Assembly (NCBI GenBank): GCA_028564675.1
Contig: JAOVVO010000067.1
Location: forward strand, 1 to 64,000
Direction of reading: 5' to 3'
Source: Onchocerca lupi
Taxonomy: Eukaryota > Nematoda > Chromadorea > Rhabditida > Onchocercidae
Length of the DNA stretch: 64,000 bases
Each line of letters begins with the position of its first letter. Position 1 is the first letter of the stretch. Both the position numbers and the translations under genes were made by a program. The notes below the pieces were generated by a model. The model saw nothing but the letters and a program-made list of their open reading frames with translations, was not told where the DNA came from and ran no database searches. Of this stretch, positions 37,239-50,678 are shown piece by piece.

Positions 37239-40200
37239 TAGGTGAATCGATCTCGCTCAAAAAGAACACTTCTTCTTCTTCGAGAAGAAGAATGAGAAGA
37301 ACGAGGAAATTTCTGTTGTAATGTCGATGATCATTCTTTTTAATTAAAATTTACTTAAATACTTGAAATGGTACTGAAAAAGAATACTTAAATATCAAGA
37401 GAAAATGGAAACACTACTGTTCAATATTTTAAAAAATATCTCAAAAATTCGATTAATAAATAATTGTCGTTTGAAAATCGAAAAGATTTGACTAGTGATA
37501 GTACTTTTTTTGACGAATTACAATATCATAGAAATGAATTCAAAACTAGACTTTTGTCGGATATCAGCACGCATGAACTGATTTCTCATAAATTTCTTAA
37601 ACAAAAGAATGAGGAAGAGATAGAATGAAATTAAATTTCCATCTAACCTACCTAATGGCATAGAATGATAATGGTTGGATGATGTTATTTATAATAATAA
37701 TGATTGTAATTACAAACCACAATAATCAATAATATTAGTAAAATCGTAATTAGAGTTATTTAAAAACAATCGGAACATAAGAATCGTTCATTCAAAATAC
37801 ATTCAATTATCAGAAATGAAAATAAATGTCATTATTTCTTACATAAAGAAGGGTGAAGAAAGAAAAATGGAAATTCAATAAAATTTCATTTTTTCTGAAT
37901 CAGTAATTAATAACCCTTATTCAATCATAAAGTCATTACAGTAATAATCAATTTTTTAAATTTTTTTTCGAACTATTTCAACGATGACTAACAAAGCATA
38001 ATAATGGTCTGCTTATCAAACAAAACATAATATCTTATCAGCAAAATGTTCCTTAACTATAAAAAGTTACTTTATTTGAAGTGGAATTGCTAAAAAGAAT
38101 CTAGAATATTTACAGAACATATTACAGTAAGAAAAAAGTCAGGAGAGACAGTAACCCGAACTGAGTTTAAACTATAACTTTTCATAACTAGTTTTCAAAT
38201 TGGGTTAAGTATTTACATCAGCTTTCTTGTTTATCATTTAAATTGCGAATTCTTTGCGTTTTTGAAAATGAAGCGAAATATTTGAATCGCACTGAACACA
38301 ATAACAACAAATGGTATGTTTTTCTTTTTCTTTATTCATAGTCATTTTTTTTTTTCAACGACGCATATGAAAATATATGTGTGTGTGTCGCTGCAAAAGT
38401 ATTTCACAAAAATTTATGAAATAGTTCTTCAGGAAAAAAAAGCCGAGCAAAGTAAGAAAGACAGTTTTTTTTGGAGTAACGCCGAACAGAAAACTGAAAA
38501 TTGAAAATTTGAAACGACAAGAGAGGAAGATGCATGGGAAGGGAAGAAAATCAAAAAATTATGGAATGGCGACGAATGACGTTTTTGTGATGATTGATGG
38601 AGAAAAAAAGTAGAACACTGTCCAAAAAATGTTATAAATAGCTCACAATTTAGTAGCAATTGTAATTTCAAAAATTTTAAATTAAAAATTTCAACTGAAA
38701 AAGGATTATAAATGAAACAATAATAAATGATAAATACTAAATGCTTAACCAGTTATCATAAAATCATTCAACAAATTTTCTTCTCAAAAGTTAGTCTCAA
38801 TATTTGACATTACTTACTCATGTTAGGTAAACATTACTTATAGTGGTAAAGAATATCAATTCATTTTTCACCAATCATTATGAATTTCATACAAAATAAT
38901 GTTCAATTTAAAAGATTATTTACTACTAAGCTTCTTAAAAATTTAATTTTAATCATTTGTTATTTGTTGTGCAAAATCATTAATCTGCTAAACATTGCAA
39001 AAATGGTAAACAATAATGAATTTGAAAAATTAGTACTTTTATGGACAATTAAACATTCATTTGTTGAGGCATTTAATGCATTTATAATGGTAATAGACTA
39101 GTGACTATTCCTTTTTGAATAATTTTTAATTAGTCAACCACAGAGAATTATTTCATCAAAAGTTTGTTGAATGACGTAAGAAAATCGAGATTACTATAAA
39201 ATGTTTTGTTGATATAGAGTTACTAACATATTATCCTCTGTTTACATAGTTCATTTACTTGAAATGAGAATTGAAATGATATCGAACTAAAAAATCTAAA
39301 GAAGTACTAATTTATTTTGCACAAAAAATTTTATAAAAAAAAATTCGTAAGAAAAGTAAAAACAAAAAAAAATTATAAAAAAAGCAAAAAAATTCATGAA
39401 AAAAAAAACGAACAAAAAAATATTTCAAAGAACAAATTGCATCAACACAGCAAAGGCATGTTTCACATCTATCATTTATAATTATATTTATGTGACAGCG
39501 AAATAGAATTAAAAAAAGAAAAAGAGGAGAAAGAGTAGAAAATTTAATTCAAACTTTAAATTTAATCCATGAAATTTCTGAAATCTATTTTAGTCCAGAT
39601 ATTTTATTCGGTAATAAATGATAGAAAAGAGAACCAGTGATTCCATCATTATGCCTTGGAAAAACAAAATTCGAATCATCAGGCATCATTCATCGAATAG
39701 ACTATTATTGTTAAAAAATCAAGTAAAATGAGTTCAAATAGATTAGTAGTAATGAAAAATGAAGAAGAATCATATTTAACAAGTGATTACTTTTTCTTTC
39801 GAACTTTGTGATAAAAATTTGATAATTAGAGAATGAGGATTATGCTTGATAAAAGATAATTTAGGAAATTAAAATCTATGCAGCAGCTGCCAGTACGAAG
39901 CTCATTAAAAAATATGCTATGGATTACGGTAATTAATATGGCACTATTTTAACTTTATTCAGCAAAGTTTTCTTGCTTGCAAAACAACTTGGAAATTTTG
40001 CGGTTTTTCTTTGAATTTTTTGATAGTTTGAAAAGTTTAACTGAATATATACCTGAACATATTTATCAAATACCGGTCCTTTTTTTTTTTTTTTTTTTAC
40101 CAAAAAGTGTTGAGTGAAACATTACTGAATCATTTCATTTTCTTACTGAAATTGATGGAACAAGAGGATATACATAACTTTGACTTAGTAAAAGAAAAAA

Positions 40201-40854
40201 AAAAACTTGGTGGTTTTTTTGTTAAAAACTTGATAATAACTAATTTCGAGTGTTAAATTTCCATAAAATCATCGTATCCTGAATGGAAATATTGATTTCT
40301 ATCTTTCAGACTTTATTTACAATAAGTATGAAAATTAAAAATGAAACGAAAAGAAAAAGAGAAAATTCTTCAAAGTTGTAAATTTAATAAAATTTGAGAT
40401 GTGAGAATATGGATAGAAAACGATATGAAATAGGTAGAAAAAAGCAATCTACTATACAAATGATATACAATGATATGTTCATTTATTTAGAGAAAGTAAA
40501 CAAACGGTCGCAAAAATGTCGTATAACTTATGCAAAACGTTTTTGCAACAATGATAGAAGAAGGAGGAGGAAGTTTTAAAATTGATTACAGTTTCTCGAA
40601 CGTTTAAAAATTTTTCGATGCCACGAACGATCACACAATTTGTGCTCAAAATCTGTCATCAAATTAAACTGATGAAGATGAATGTTCAATTTCAGGACTG
40701 AATTTCGTCAACGAACATAATTTCAGTACCGGTTTGAAAAGCAGACAATTTTCATTGAAAGTGCAACAAATAAATGTTCTGTATAAAAGAAATATGACTT
40801 TTGTAGATGTAATTAAAATGAAAATGAGATATGAGGAATTTGAGGATCGAACAA

Positions 40855-41097
40855 TTATTTTTGTTTATTTGCTGTGATTACAGAGGGTATTATTGATTTG
40901 TTGGCTGTCGCTTTATTTATAATGTGACAGAAACGAGAATTGGATAAATAACCGATGTTTACGTATCCAGCAAAGTTTTTAATTGATTTACGGTAACAGT
41001 AATTGAAGATACAATTGCCATCGGTAACGAGTTCGAGACATTCTGGTAACAAATGGCTTTCCATTGAACCAATGACACATTCATGAAAAAAGGTCAA
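40855..41097 (-). CDS. Possible terminal exon or orphan ORF, unknown
   Basis: A minus-strand frame ends at TAA 40857-40855 and reads FFHECVIGSMESHLLPECLE then TDGNCIFNYCYRKS and NSRFCHIINKATANK. Codon use is mixed and looks coding, with five Cys. The frame runs open upstream to a TAA near 41125. No good acceptor or partner exon was found, and no family is recognised. It could be the last exon of an unseen gene, a relic, or chance. Confidence 0.25.
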   Translation of the reverse strand: MTFFHECVIGSMESHLLPECLELVTDGNCIFNYCYRKSIKNFAGYVNIGYLSNSRFCHIINKATANKSIIPSVITANKQK

Positions 41098-41125
41098 ATC
41101 TACCCGTCCTTCGATTTATGTAAGC

Positions 41126-43452
41126 ATCGTTGTCGAAATTTATATTCGAAAAATTTGTAGAAAGAGATGAAAAAAGAATGGAAAAAATTTGATAATGTGA
41201 CTGAACGTAATTTTCAAGCAGTTCACGAAAGGTCACATAAATTATAGAATGAAATCATGTTTTCATATAAATTTTTCCATCAACTAGTCATTATAATGGA
41301 AGTTTGAGAAATTCAAAACAACATTAAAAGATCACAAATCGCTATTAAATCCATTTTATTTGCCGTATAAATCTTTGAGTTTGAAAAATAAATGTCATAA
41401 AAGTTTAAGTTTAAATAGCAATTAATAAAAATTGAGAGTAAAAATAAATCCAGTCAATTTGAAATTAATATTGCAAAAATCAGTATGTATTTCAATATGT
41501 AAATATTTGTAAATTTTAAATCGAAATTTGATTTTTAAAAAAAAAAGTAGCTTCACAGACACACAAACTGCAAGTTTAAAACCATCGATGGCGATCGCCG
41601 ATATGTGTAACATTAACGCCTATGATTAAAATATAGATGTGTTTCTGTACACAGCATTTATGTTTTTTTATTTTTATTTTTTCACTCTTTCTCTCGATAT
41701 GATCGGATAGCAATTTCAATTGAATTATGAAACAAGATCTGATCGAACCAACAATAATTTATTAGTATGTTAATGTCAACAAGTTTAATTTAAAATTTAT
41801 CAAATAGCATTCGAGATTATTTTGACTTAATTGATTTTTGTAAACATTTAAATTTAAAATTGTTCATGATTTCTACCTTTCCATTCTGATTTCATTATTT
41901 GAGAAGTGTATCGTTGCATTTACAATATCGAAAACATAATAATAAAGTACCATTCATTAAAAAAAAAATTATTTGTTTCTCTAGAAATTGAAGAAAATAT
42001 GAATCATCATGGGAATGGTATCGATGACACATTGAATTAACAATTGTTTAATTAAAATTGTTCTCAAGACAATTTAAAAGGTTCCATCTACCAAAGGAAT
42101 TCTATGCCGATAAAATGCAAAAATAACTCTTCCGCTAGGATAGTTCGGATCATAGACAATTTAATTAACAATCAATGGTATTGCCACAGATTTATGAGAT
42201 ATTTGTGTGGATCAAAGTCTTAAACTTGTCAAGCATTCCTCATAGACTATGAAATTTTAATTAAACTTTAAATATAGCAATAAATTCTGATTCCTTCTCA
42301 TTTCGATAAATATAGAATAGCGTTTATGAGTAACTATATGTTTTTGGGAATTGTTGAAAAGTAACGTCCTTCCTTTCGGACATAGTTCATATTAAAGAAA
42401 AAGTGTTGAAAAGTAAAAAATTGGTCCAAGACCGAAAAATAAGAAACGCAAGAAGAAAGTGAATAAAATAAGGTCAGCCAATTAACGATTTAATAAATTC
42501 TTTGCAGAAGAACAATCGACTTTAATTATCTAATTAAATGGTAGTAATGTTCCAATTCTCTTGTCCGCCATTCCGTATATTATACGCTACGTCTGCTGAA
42601 TTGTTTGTTAGGTGGTCGTCGAAATAAAAATTTTTATGGATTTAATTAATCAAAAATCGATCAAAAAATATTAATGAAGCATTAAGAATAATTATGGAAC
42701 ATTATACCATCAATGATAATGCAAACAACAGTCGGAAGTCCCAGCCATCCTTCTATTCTTGCAGATTAATGAAACAGTAAAACTAGTTTCAACGTACAGT
42801 TGTTAAATGCTCTTCATAAATCATTGAATTCAGACATGTAATCGAAACGAGAAACGAAAAAAAAAAAAAATTGCATGGCATCACCATATGTTCACTTGAA
42901 TGCTTAAAATGTGAAACCAATTTGAATTGCGGAAGGATCATATTCCTTATTACGATCGGTTCTTTTATTTTATTGACAATGTTGATTACTGTTTAATGAA
43001 CGACATAATATGAAATACTGATTCTTGCTCCAATTTTCAGTACGTTGTTTTCTGAATTTCTAGACATTGGGAAATTTCTTTTTCAATCACAGCAAATAGC
43101 CATGGTTATCAGAAAATTACTACCATCGGAAGAAGATAATCAAATATATTGGGCAGTGAATTATTCCTTTAATCTGGAATACTTTATTGTTATTATTAGC
43201 AGACATTACTTGTGAAATCACTGGATAGTTGTGCAGTTTATTATTTTAAATATCAATCCTTCAATAATCTCTGAAAATTTAAATACAAAGCGGATGTGAA
43301 CAATTCGCAGAGACTTGAGATGATAAAAATGTTTTGTTTCATTATTAGCCTTAGAAAATTGATTTTAATATTTGAAAGTTGAAAGTTTGAAAACTTTCAT
43401 CATTTGAAAGTTCAGTTCAATACTAAGTTACTAAACATATTAATAAACTGAC
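41126..43452. other. Gene-poor region, right part
   Basis: AT-rich, non-coding in appearance. The minus-strand ORF at 41422-41613 is low-complexity. Nothing else recognised. Confidence 0.4.
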
Positions 43453-45763
43453 TTAACTATTTGAAAGTGACTCACCGACACCAAATAATATATGATTCAA
43501 ACGTCTCAAGATGTCCATTGTTTGATCCCTCACTATAACCATATCAAAATTTTTGACAAATGAATCCAATAACTTATCATCATTTTTGTTTAAAAAACCG
43601 ATTTTCAGTATAGTGATATCATTTTCATTCAACAACGAATAGCCGTCCAACATACATAAATCTACAACATTTTGGGTAAAAATATATATTATATCAAATA
43701 TTAGTAATTGCTAATTGGAGAATAACCCCCAAAACAATAGAGGCTAAACAATTGTTACCTTTACATTTCTTTCTAACGATTTATTGGTATATGTTGATCA
43801 ATAGCATTTAAGAAGAAAAGAAGCGAAATTCTTTTTATTACCAAATAAATTCTCTTTATTTTTACTGCTAATTAATTCTCTTTCATGTATGGATATAAGG
43901 AAATAAGTATGGAAATACTTCATTATCGCGTACTTTGTTCATGATTAAATTAAATCAGGAACTCAGCGAAATACGCTAAGTTGAATTTCGAAAGTTTACC
44001 TCCTAAAGAATCGCCCAGAAGAATAATTCGATTCTTCAGCTTTAAATCTTGCACTGTCTCCAAACACTTTTCTAGCAAACTTCCATTTTTTGAGAACGAA
44101 TGTATAACTGGTTCCGAGAATTTACAATTAACACCCTATAAAAATGAAATAAATGCTTGTTTTATTTTTGAAAATTTATAATTCCAGTTGACTTTCAAAA
44201 GATAACGGTTAATTCATTTGATAATCTTTTTTTTTTCCTGATTCATTAAATCATTTTGCCAATGTTTATTTTAAATAAATGACTCTACTTCACTGCTTAA
44301 TCATCATTATGCTACTCCTGAAGATAAGTCAATTTAAAACTTCTTCGAGCTGATCAAGATGAGAAATATCAAGCTAACCATTTCATCGAAGTACATTGTA
44401 TTCGACACAATATGAACATTTCCCGGAATTTTGCCTAATTCAAACAGCAATGACGCCTCAATAACATTAGAGATACCTGCGGAGAAAATAATCAACGGAA
44501 TCTTCAATCGTTCTAACTCATCCAAATATAAGGCACAATTGGATCTAGAGAAACACGTATAATAGGACAGTTAGAACTACTCAAAGTGAATTTTACAAAA
44601 CAAATGCAATATGTTTCAATGACTGATGATCCAAACCTAAGCCGCATAGTGGATTGTTCTACAAGATTCAGTATTTCGTTGTGTTTGAATCCTGCACTAA
44701 TGATAAGATCGTTAGCTTTATTCCACCTACAAATAGATAACAAACACGGAAAAAATAATATATAAATGAAACTACAACTACTTGATAATTCCGTTGAGTT
44801 CCTGATGACAATTACCAATGACTTCGTTTTTTTTTTTTTTTTTTTTTTTTTTGATTATTTTTTGATTAGACTGTTAACAGAACGAATCGTCAGATATGAA
44901 ATAGCCAATAAATGCTCTTCTTTTTATGCCAGCATTAAACTCCTAGGAGCATATTGCACCGTACTTCGCTTTACTCAATCATTCCGATTTTCATGATACG
45001 ATATATCTCTGTAGCAAAAATAATAAAAGATCACTTTTAAATTGCAATTAAATTTTGTTTTATAAGGTAATAAAAATAAAAATCAGTCATGACTGAATAA
45101 CATAAACAAACCATTCCATCATAGCTGGTGATTTTTCTTTACTACTCAGAGACAAATCAGTTTCGATAGGAGAATACTTTTCATTCAAAGACTTGAACAA
45201 TTGTCCGCAACTTGGTGATCTATTCGCTATTGGCGTAGCAAATACATCATAAGTGATATCCCTTTGATCACCAGTATCAGTTTTGCTTTTTGTGAGAGTA
45301 TAATCAAAATCTGCAATTACCTGCAATAATCACTCAATAATATAATTACTCAAATATCTTGAACTTCTACTTATAAGAAGGGAGCTCAAACTTGCACTGA
45401 ATATATATCTCCTGTTGATGCATCGCCACAAGTTTTGCTAATAAAATAACTTCCAGAACTTTGAAGTGTTAACTTCATAATTGATGGCATTAAAATAATA
45501 TAAATATAAGTTGGCAATTAATTAAGATTAGTTGGACACCAATAGTATAATTAAAACGGGAAAGTTTGGAGAATGGCGTCGAGTATATTTCGAACTCAGG
45601 GAAACTTCCTAAAGAATAAACTGAAGCTCTAAAGCAGCATGGACAAAACCATAAAACAAACCATGAATTTATCTAGTCCGCTATCCAGGAAATGTTTGAT
45701 CTTATGCTCGAACGAATCATAATTGCCAATGCATACTTTCGAATGATTCTTTAAAAAATCCAT
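43453..45763 (-). CDS. Cytosolic 5'-nucleotidase III-like (HAD superfamily), paralogue 1
   Basis: Six exons (45763-45662, 45320-45112, 44726-44637, 44544-44379, 44135-44000, 43661-43453) give 303 aa (human NT5C3A about 297). The enzyme dephosphorylates pyrimidine (or 7-methylguanosine) nucleoside monophosphates in the cytosol. Motifs: HAD motif I VIADFDYTLTK, with DxDxT straddling the exon 1/2 join; motif II IIFSAGISNV; a motif III Lys in HSFSKNGS; motif IV LLGDSLGD; then LKIGFLNKNDDKLLDSF and MVIVRDQTM. Catalytic residues are present. A T-tract and AG abut the ATG (TTTTTGAG|ATG), as expected for a trans-spliced gene; it lies 455 bp downstream of U2AF35 on the same strand, so an operon is possible. 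A second copy lies at 50679-53219. Confidence 0.92.
44827..44852. repeat. Poly-T run (26) in 5'-nucleotidase intron 2
   Basis: Uninterrupted T tract between exons 2 and 3 of the minus-strand gene. Confidence 0.9.
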
Positions 45764-46217
45764 CTCAAAAAAAAACTGACGACCCGAAACTACCTAGAAT
45801 TCAGTGAATTTTATTTGAGAACATGGAGAGAAAGCTCTTGTATAACAAACGCCTCTTAGATTTGAAAAATGCAAGAATGGGGAAATCGAAATTCCTTCCT
45901 GAAAAAATTCGATGTTTCCAAGACGAAAATAATGTTGTGAGAAAATGCATAAACCCGTATAACAGTGTTTGTGACTGGTAATGTTACAAAATTTCATACA
46001 TTTTATTTCAGCCATCTACTCAGTATTCATTATATAAATTGTTCTTAAAAAGCATAATAATGTATAACAAAATTGAAAGAGGACGATAAACAATTCATCA
46101 TAGAAATATGCGACCAAACATTATTTTCACCACATGACAACACAATAAAAAAAAAAAAGCGACTCCAGTGATGTGCAATAACCAAACAAAAATTTTGGTA
46201 ATGTTATTATCATCAAA

Positions 46218-48687
46218 TTAGTATCGATGTCTTGATCGAGGGCTCCGTGAACGTCGTCTGCCACCACCACTACCACCACCAGCACCACCACCGTATCCTC
46301 CACTTCGACGAGAATAACTACCGTAATCACCTCCTCTACCTAAAGAAATATGATCAGAACTGATAAAATTACCTTATAAATTTTCATGAATCTTATAAAA
46401 TGACAAAATAAATTAGAAGCTAACAAATAATTTGAAAGCAAATAATGATAAAAAGAAGGCCCAAAAGCTTTCAGAACATAATGTTACAAGAAACTCTGTC
46501 ACATATTTCCTCAAACTTTAAAGATTAAATCAAGCAACGAAAAATGTATTTCCTAGACGATCATAATTTCTTTTTTTTTTTCTTTTTATATTAAACACTT
46601 TCTGAGCAAAATATTTCAATATAATAATAAATAAATAATATATGTTTAATTATGTTTTGGCATCTATTGAAAATTAGCAATGAAATTTGTTCATTAAAAA
46701 TACGCAAACCTTCATGCCAATTCCCACCACCATAATAACCACCGCCACGGTATTCTGCTCGAGAACCATATAACTTTCGTCTCAAATCACGTGATATTTG
46801 CTTCAAATGCATGAAGTTGCAAAAAGCACCTTTATTACAACCTCCCAATTCATACTGTCGACAACAAGCTTCACGAAAATCTGTTACGGGTGAGAGTTCA
46901 GCATAAACAGGTGAACCATTGAACCTGAAACCATAAAACCATCAAAATAGAAATAATAGAACTTAGATTCATGATACTTAAAATTTCGAAATATTTTTCC
47001 TCATTTAACTTTCCATTGCTCATTACTAGACATCAAAATCATATAAATAGCAACAGACATTAAAATATCAAACACGGATAAAGATTTTCCAGATCCATTT
47101 ACTCCACACTTACCTCATTTTTTAATACACTGGTAACAACTAGTTTATCCCATTCTTATTTAATAGTTACTTTACAGAGTTAAAACAAATGCAACCATAA
47201 AATAGTGAAATAAATTACCATCTATTCTCAAGTCCTTTGACACATTTGTCAGCATCTTCTTCATTTTCAAATTTTACATAAACGTTGCCAATCATGTGCT
47301 CTCCTATATTATCGCATACATTCATCTCGTCAATTGGACCGAACTTATCTTCCAATTCGACAAATATTTCTTCAAAAAATTCTTCAAAATACTGCTGCTC
47401 CTGCTCGTTCATTTGACCAACCTAAACAAAACCTAATTTCAAATATCTCTTGCAAATATAAATATTTTAAACTATCCAATATCAATACTATACAAATCAA
47501 AGGATTCGAAAGATAAACGTAACTAAATGAATCAGTGGAACATTGCATATTAAATCAAAATTAATGACCGAGATTTTACGTTATGCGTCAAACACAATCC
47601 ACGTATTTGTCAAAATATTTTATCAAAAAGAAGCCGCTTCTTATTTCTTTATTTATCAATTTATAAAGATGCATTTTAGTTCGATTTCAGCATCAGTCAA
47701 CAAATTGACCCCGGTGTCTTTGAAATTTGATTCTCTAATTGCTTGCCGAAAATCTCGCCACTTCATGATTTCTAAAGTAATGCCCACAAAGCCTGGGGAA
47801 GTTCTTTTGTCTTTCTAGGTCTTCTAGGCTGAAATGAGAGTTCAGATACGGCGTCTTACCAATATAACTAATGTGCCAAGAGACGAATGAACTGATTTGT
47901 ATCACGACACGTTCAATTAAATTTTTGGCTCTGAAAATAAGGCCAAAGTGAGAACTACGGCCGGTCCAAAAGAACTAAAGTTAAATTTCTAATATACAGT
48001 GTTTTCATCAATACTCCACCTTTGCTATCATAGAAGATGCAGCTTTTCGAACATGGAAGAATGAAAACTAATAAAAATTCGTTAAGCAAGTTAAAAGTCT
48101 TCAACAGCTATAAAAGATACAAACCTTGGCAAAGGCATCCGCTTGTCTCGTGTCAATCATTGGATTGTGATAGAGATTCTTCAATAAAACTGTCTGTGAG
48201 AAAGAAGGCATAATATGCGTCCTAGAGCATTTGTCACCATGTCGACATGCACCTATTTTGAAATAGAAGGAGCAGTTCACCTAAATTGATCGCAATAACT
48301 TATATTACTGATCTTTTGATCTAGATCCTCGTCTTCGTGTCTCTTCGTTTTCTTATTTTCCTTACTAATTTTGTTTTCATTTTTCTAACTCATCTAATCC
48401 TCATATTAGATTCTTCTACTTGCGAAAATATATTTCGAAGATTTTCTTGCCAGATATATTTTTTAGAAAACATCAATTTTCTGAATTCGGAAAGATTCCT
48501 ACTCGAAAGTATTTGATGGAAAAATTATAAAATGATGTAAAAATTGATATTCTTCATAACTTCATCGCGAGAAGAGAAACAATGAAGTGTATGAGGTGAA
48601 ATAGTGAAATAATAAACTAACCTTGTCCTTCTCAGTTCCATAGATAGATGCGAGATATTCGGCTCCTGACATATGATAATTGGCCAT
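46218..48687 (-). CDS. uaf-2: U2AF 35-kDa subunit, splicing factor
   Basis: Five exons (48687-48622, 48280-48125, 47421-47219, 46924-46710, 46339-46218) give 253 aa (human U2AF1 240). U2AF35 contacts the 3' splice-site AG and dimerises with U2AF65. Order: MANYHMSGAEYLASIYGTEK, zinc finger 1 CSFYFKIGACRHGDKCSRTH, the U2AF-homology motif with FGPIDEMNVCDNIGEHMIGN and KGLENRWFNG, ELSPVTDFREACCRQYELGG into zinc finger 2 ending CNFMH, then a Gly-rich tail (GGGYYGGG, GGAGGGSGGG) and a short RS end RRRSRSPRSRHRY. The RS part is brief and largely replaced by glycine. The gene C. elegans calls uaf-2. Probably head of a two-gene operon with the nucleotidase downstream. Confidence 0.96.
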
Positions 48688-48810
48688 GATTCAAGTAAGT
48701 ATTGTCTGAATTATTTTAATAATAATTGTCGAAAAAATCCGAAAGATATAAATAACGTAAACAAGGAATTAAAGGTCAAGAAGCGAGCAATCTCAAATGG
48801 ATCAACAAGT

Positions 48811-48960
48811 CGATAAATATGCTTACTGTCAAAATGATAAACAGACGGATAAACATGTTTCTTTCTTTTTTTTCTTCTTTTAACGGAAAACATATTCATT
48901 AACAAATGATAAATATGTTTCCCGCCGAAACGATAAGCATATTTACTGCCAAAATGCTCC
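48811..48960. repeat. Degenerate GATAAATATG-type short repeats
   Basis: CGATAAATATGCTTACTGTC, GATAAACATGTTTC, GATAAATATGTTTCCCGCC and GATAAGCATATTTACTGCC are variants of one ~25-bp unit. Confidence 0.6.
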
Positions 48961-49753
48961 GAGCGACAGATAAAGAAAGAAAAAAAAAAGCGAAGTCAAC
49001 AATCAGAAGACAACAAACTGGGGATCAGGAAAGGAGAAGGAATCAACGAAAGGTTTTAAAAAGTTCGGATTTCGGAACACAATGATCTTTCCTTATAAAT
49101 TTGTTAACGATCATCATGTTTTCTACTTGAGTTCTCCACAACGACCATAGCAACAATGGGCTAGAAATGACACAACACTCAACAGTTAAAGAGCAATACT
49201 CGTTTCTACGAGCGACGAAGGAAAGAATACTCAATGATGAGTTATTTGGATATTCTCAGATAGTTGTTTGTTCGTAATTGTTCCGTTGCTAAAAAAATTC
49301 TTTCTTTAAACAAGAAACATTTTTTCCACAAAAAATTAATTCCCCAGCAATAACTGAATTGAAACCAGATTACAAGCACAATCTAATCTAAGTAATCACC
49401 ACTACGACTAATTCAGTGTCAAAATAAATGAATAAATTGTTATTCATAGCTAAAAATCAATAATAACCACAAGAAATTCTCGAGAAAGGCACTCCCCCTC
49501 TGCGGTAAAATCTCAATCTCATAGCCTTCAGTCCTAACAAGTTCCAGGGTTCTACGGGTTTGTGGCCGAATAGCGAAAAATCAATAATAAGAAACTCCCC
49601 GCAATATTGTAGTGATGCATATTGTGCAGGATTGTAGAAACTCTAGCTAGGCTTTCGTATTGTGGCCAGTGTTGAGCGGGAAAGTTTCTTCACCTCGGTC
49701 CCTCAGAATCAGATTCCCATCACTTTAACATTTTGAGCTGAATCACATAGTTA

Positions 49754-49890
49754 TGTCCATTTCTGGATACACCTATTGGTTCCTAGGTTGGTGATTTATT
49801 CTCTCAGGAATAACATCTTGTCAATTTTTTGAACCAAATTTCATTTTTTGATGTCATTTTTTTACAAAGTGCCCGAAGATTTCATGAATT
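49754..49890. repeat. Direct repeat, copy 1
   Basis: Runs from TGTCCATTTCTGGATA to TTTCATGAATT and contains AACATCTTGTCAATTTTTTG. It matches 50286-50420 with scattered substitutions and small indels. Confidence 0.8.
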
Positions 49891-50285
49891 CACAATGCAG
49901 GGAATAACTTGATTTGAATATTTTGAAGTTGGGATCCTAATGTCTCGAATATGGTTGACGTCATCCTATAAGATGACTGTCGTGCTATCGAGGATTGTCT
50001 GCAAATAGCACTTTCAGAACATTTGTCATAAAAAATGTTTTGTACAGCTTGACTGCAGTTTGCGATATGAAGGTTTGTTTGCATGTCAACTCATCTTCCT
50101 GCCTTTTTAAATGTTCCCTGCACATTCCTGCATCCTGAATATCGACTAGCACAATCTACTTGTTTACACATTGCCGCTATCACTGTTTTCCTTTCGACTC
50201 AAATAATTTTTTCTCACTCTCTACCTACTCTTCTTCCTCTCCCTTTTTTATGATAAATCTTCAACAGATTCTCATCATTTTAGCA

Positions 50286-50420
50286 TGTCAATTTCTGGAT
50301 AACTGTTGGTACTTAGGCTAGTAATTTGCTCTCTCAGAGATAACATCTTGTCAATTTTTTGTACCAAATTTCCTTTTTTTTTTGGTGTCATTTGCAGAAC
50401 GCCGGAAAATTTCATGAATT
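50286..50420. repeat. Direct repeat, copy 2
   Basis: Second copy of the element at 49754-49890, same orientation, about 530 bp away. Confidence 0.8.
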
Positions 50421-50678
50421 CTTTGCACTAATCATCAAAAACTATTTAAATTTTTGATACGTGAATCATATGCTCACCGTATATTGTCGCAATGCAGTCT
50501 CAGCAGAAATAGTTTGAGGAATTGTTGTTTTCTATTTGCACAAAACTAGGCATCTTCTCATTCATCAAATCAATTCGTGGAATCGAAAAATTAGTCTTGA
50601 TGAGTTTAGTATGTGCCATTTGCTACGCAGGTAATAATAAATTTAATTTTATGTTTTTTGTTTCAGCATTGGTTTCAT

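Larger units (their letters stand above)
36565..40854. other. Gene-poor region, left part
   Basis: Contains an (AT)n(AC)n microsatellite at 36614-36654 and (ACA)9 at 37212-37238, and many A runs. Small ORFs (for example 38880-39101 and 40394-40579) are low-complexity and carry no motif. Part could be a long 3' UTR, but no gene end points to it. Confidence 0.4.
48688..50678. other. Divergent intergenic region between U2AF35 and second nucleotidase
   Basis: Holds degenerate GATAAATATG-type repeats at 48811-48960 and a ~136-bp dispersed direct repeat (49754-49890 and 50286-50420). The AG at 50665-50666 (TTTGTTTCAG), 12 bases before the next ATG, is a likely trans-splice or 5'-UTR acceptor. No gene recognised. 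Confidence 0.45.

Noticed and set aside
38316..38504. Phe-rich plus-strand ORF
   Set aside because: Driven by T and A runs; no conserved feature.
46127..46330. Val/Gly-rich minus-strand ORF
   Set aside because: It is a shifted reading of the Gly-rich last exon of U2AF35, whose correct frame ends RSRSPRSRHRY.
49500..49570. Possible tRNA-like GTTCCAGGGTTC sequence
   Set aside because: No cloverleaf with matching acceptor and D arms could be drawn; no tRNA or rRNA was recognised anywhere in the window.
50613..50678. Upstream extension of the nucleotidase start (MPFATQVIIN...)
   Set aside because: The stretch contains a GTAATA donor and TTTCAG acceptor and looks like an intron; the ATG at 50679 follows the acceptor and gives the family-like N-terminus.
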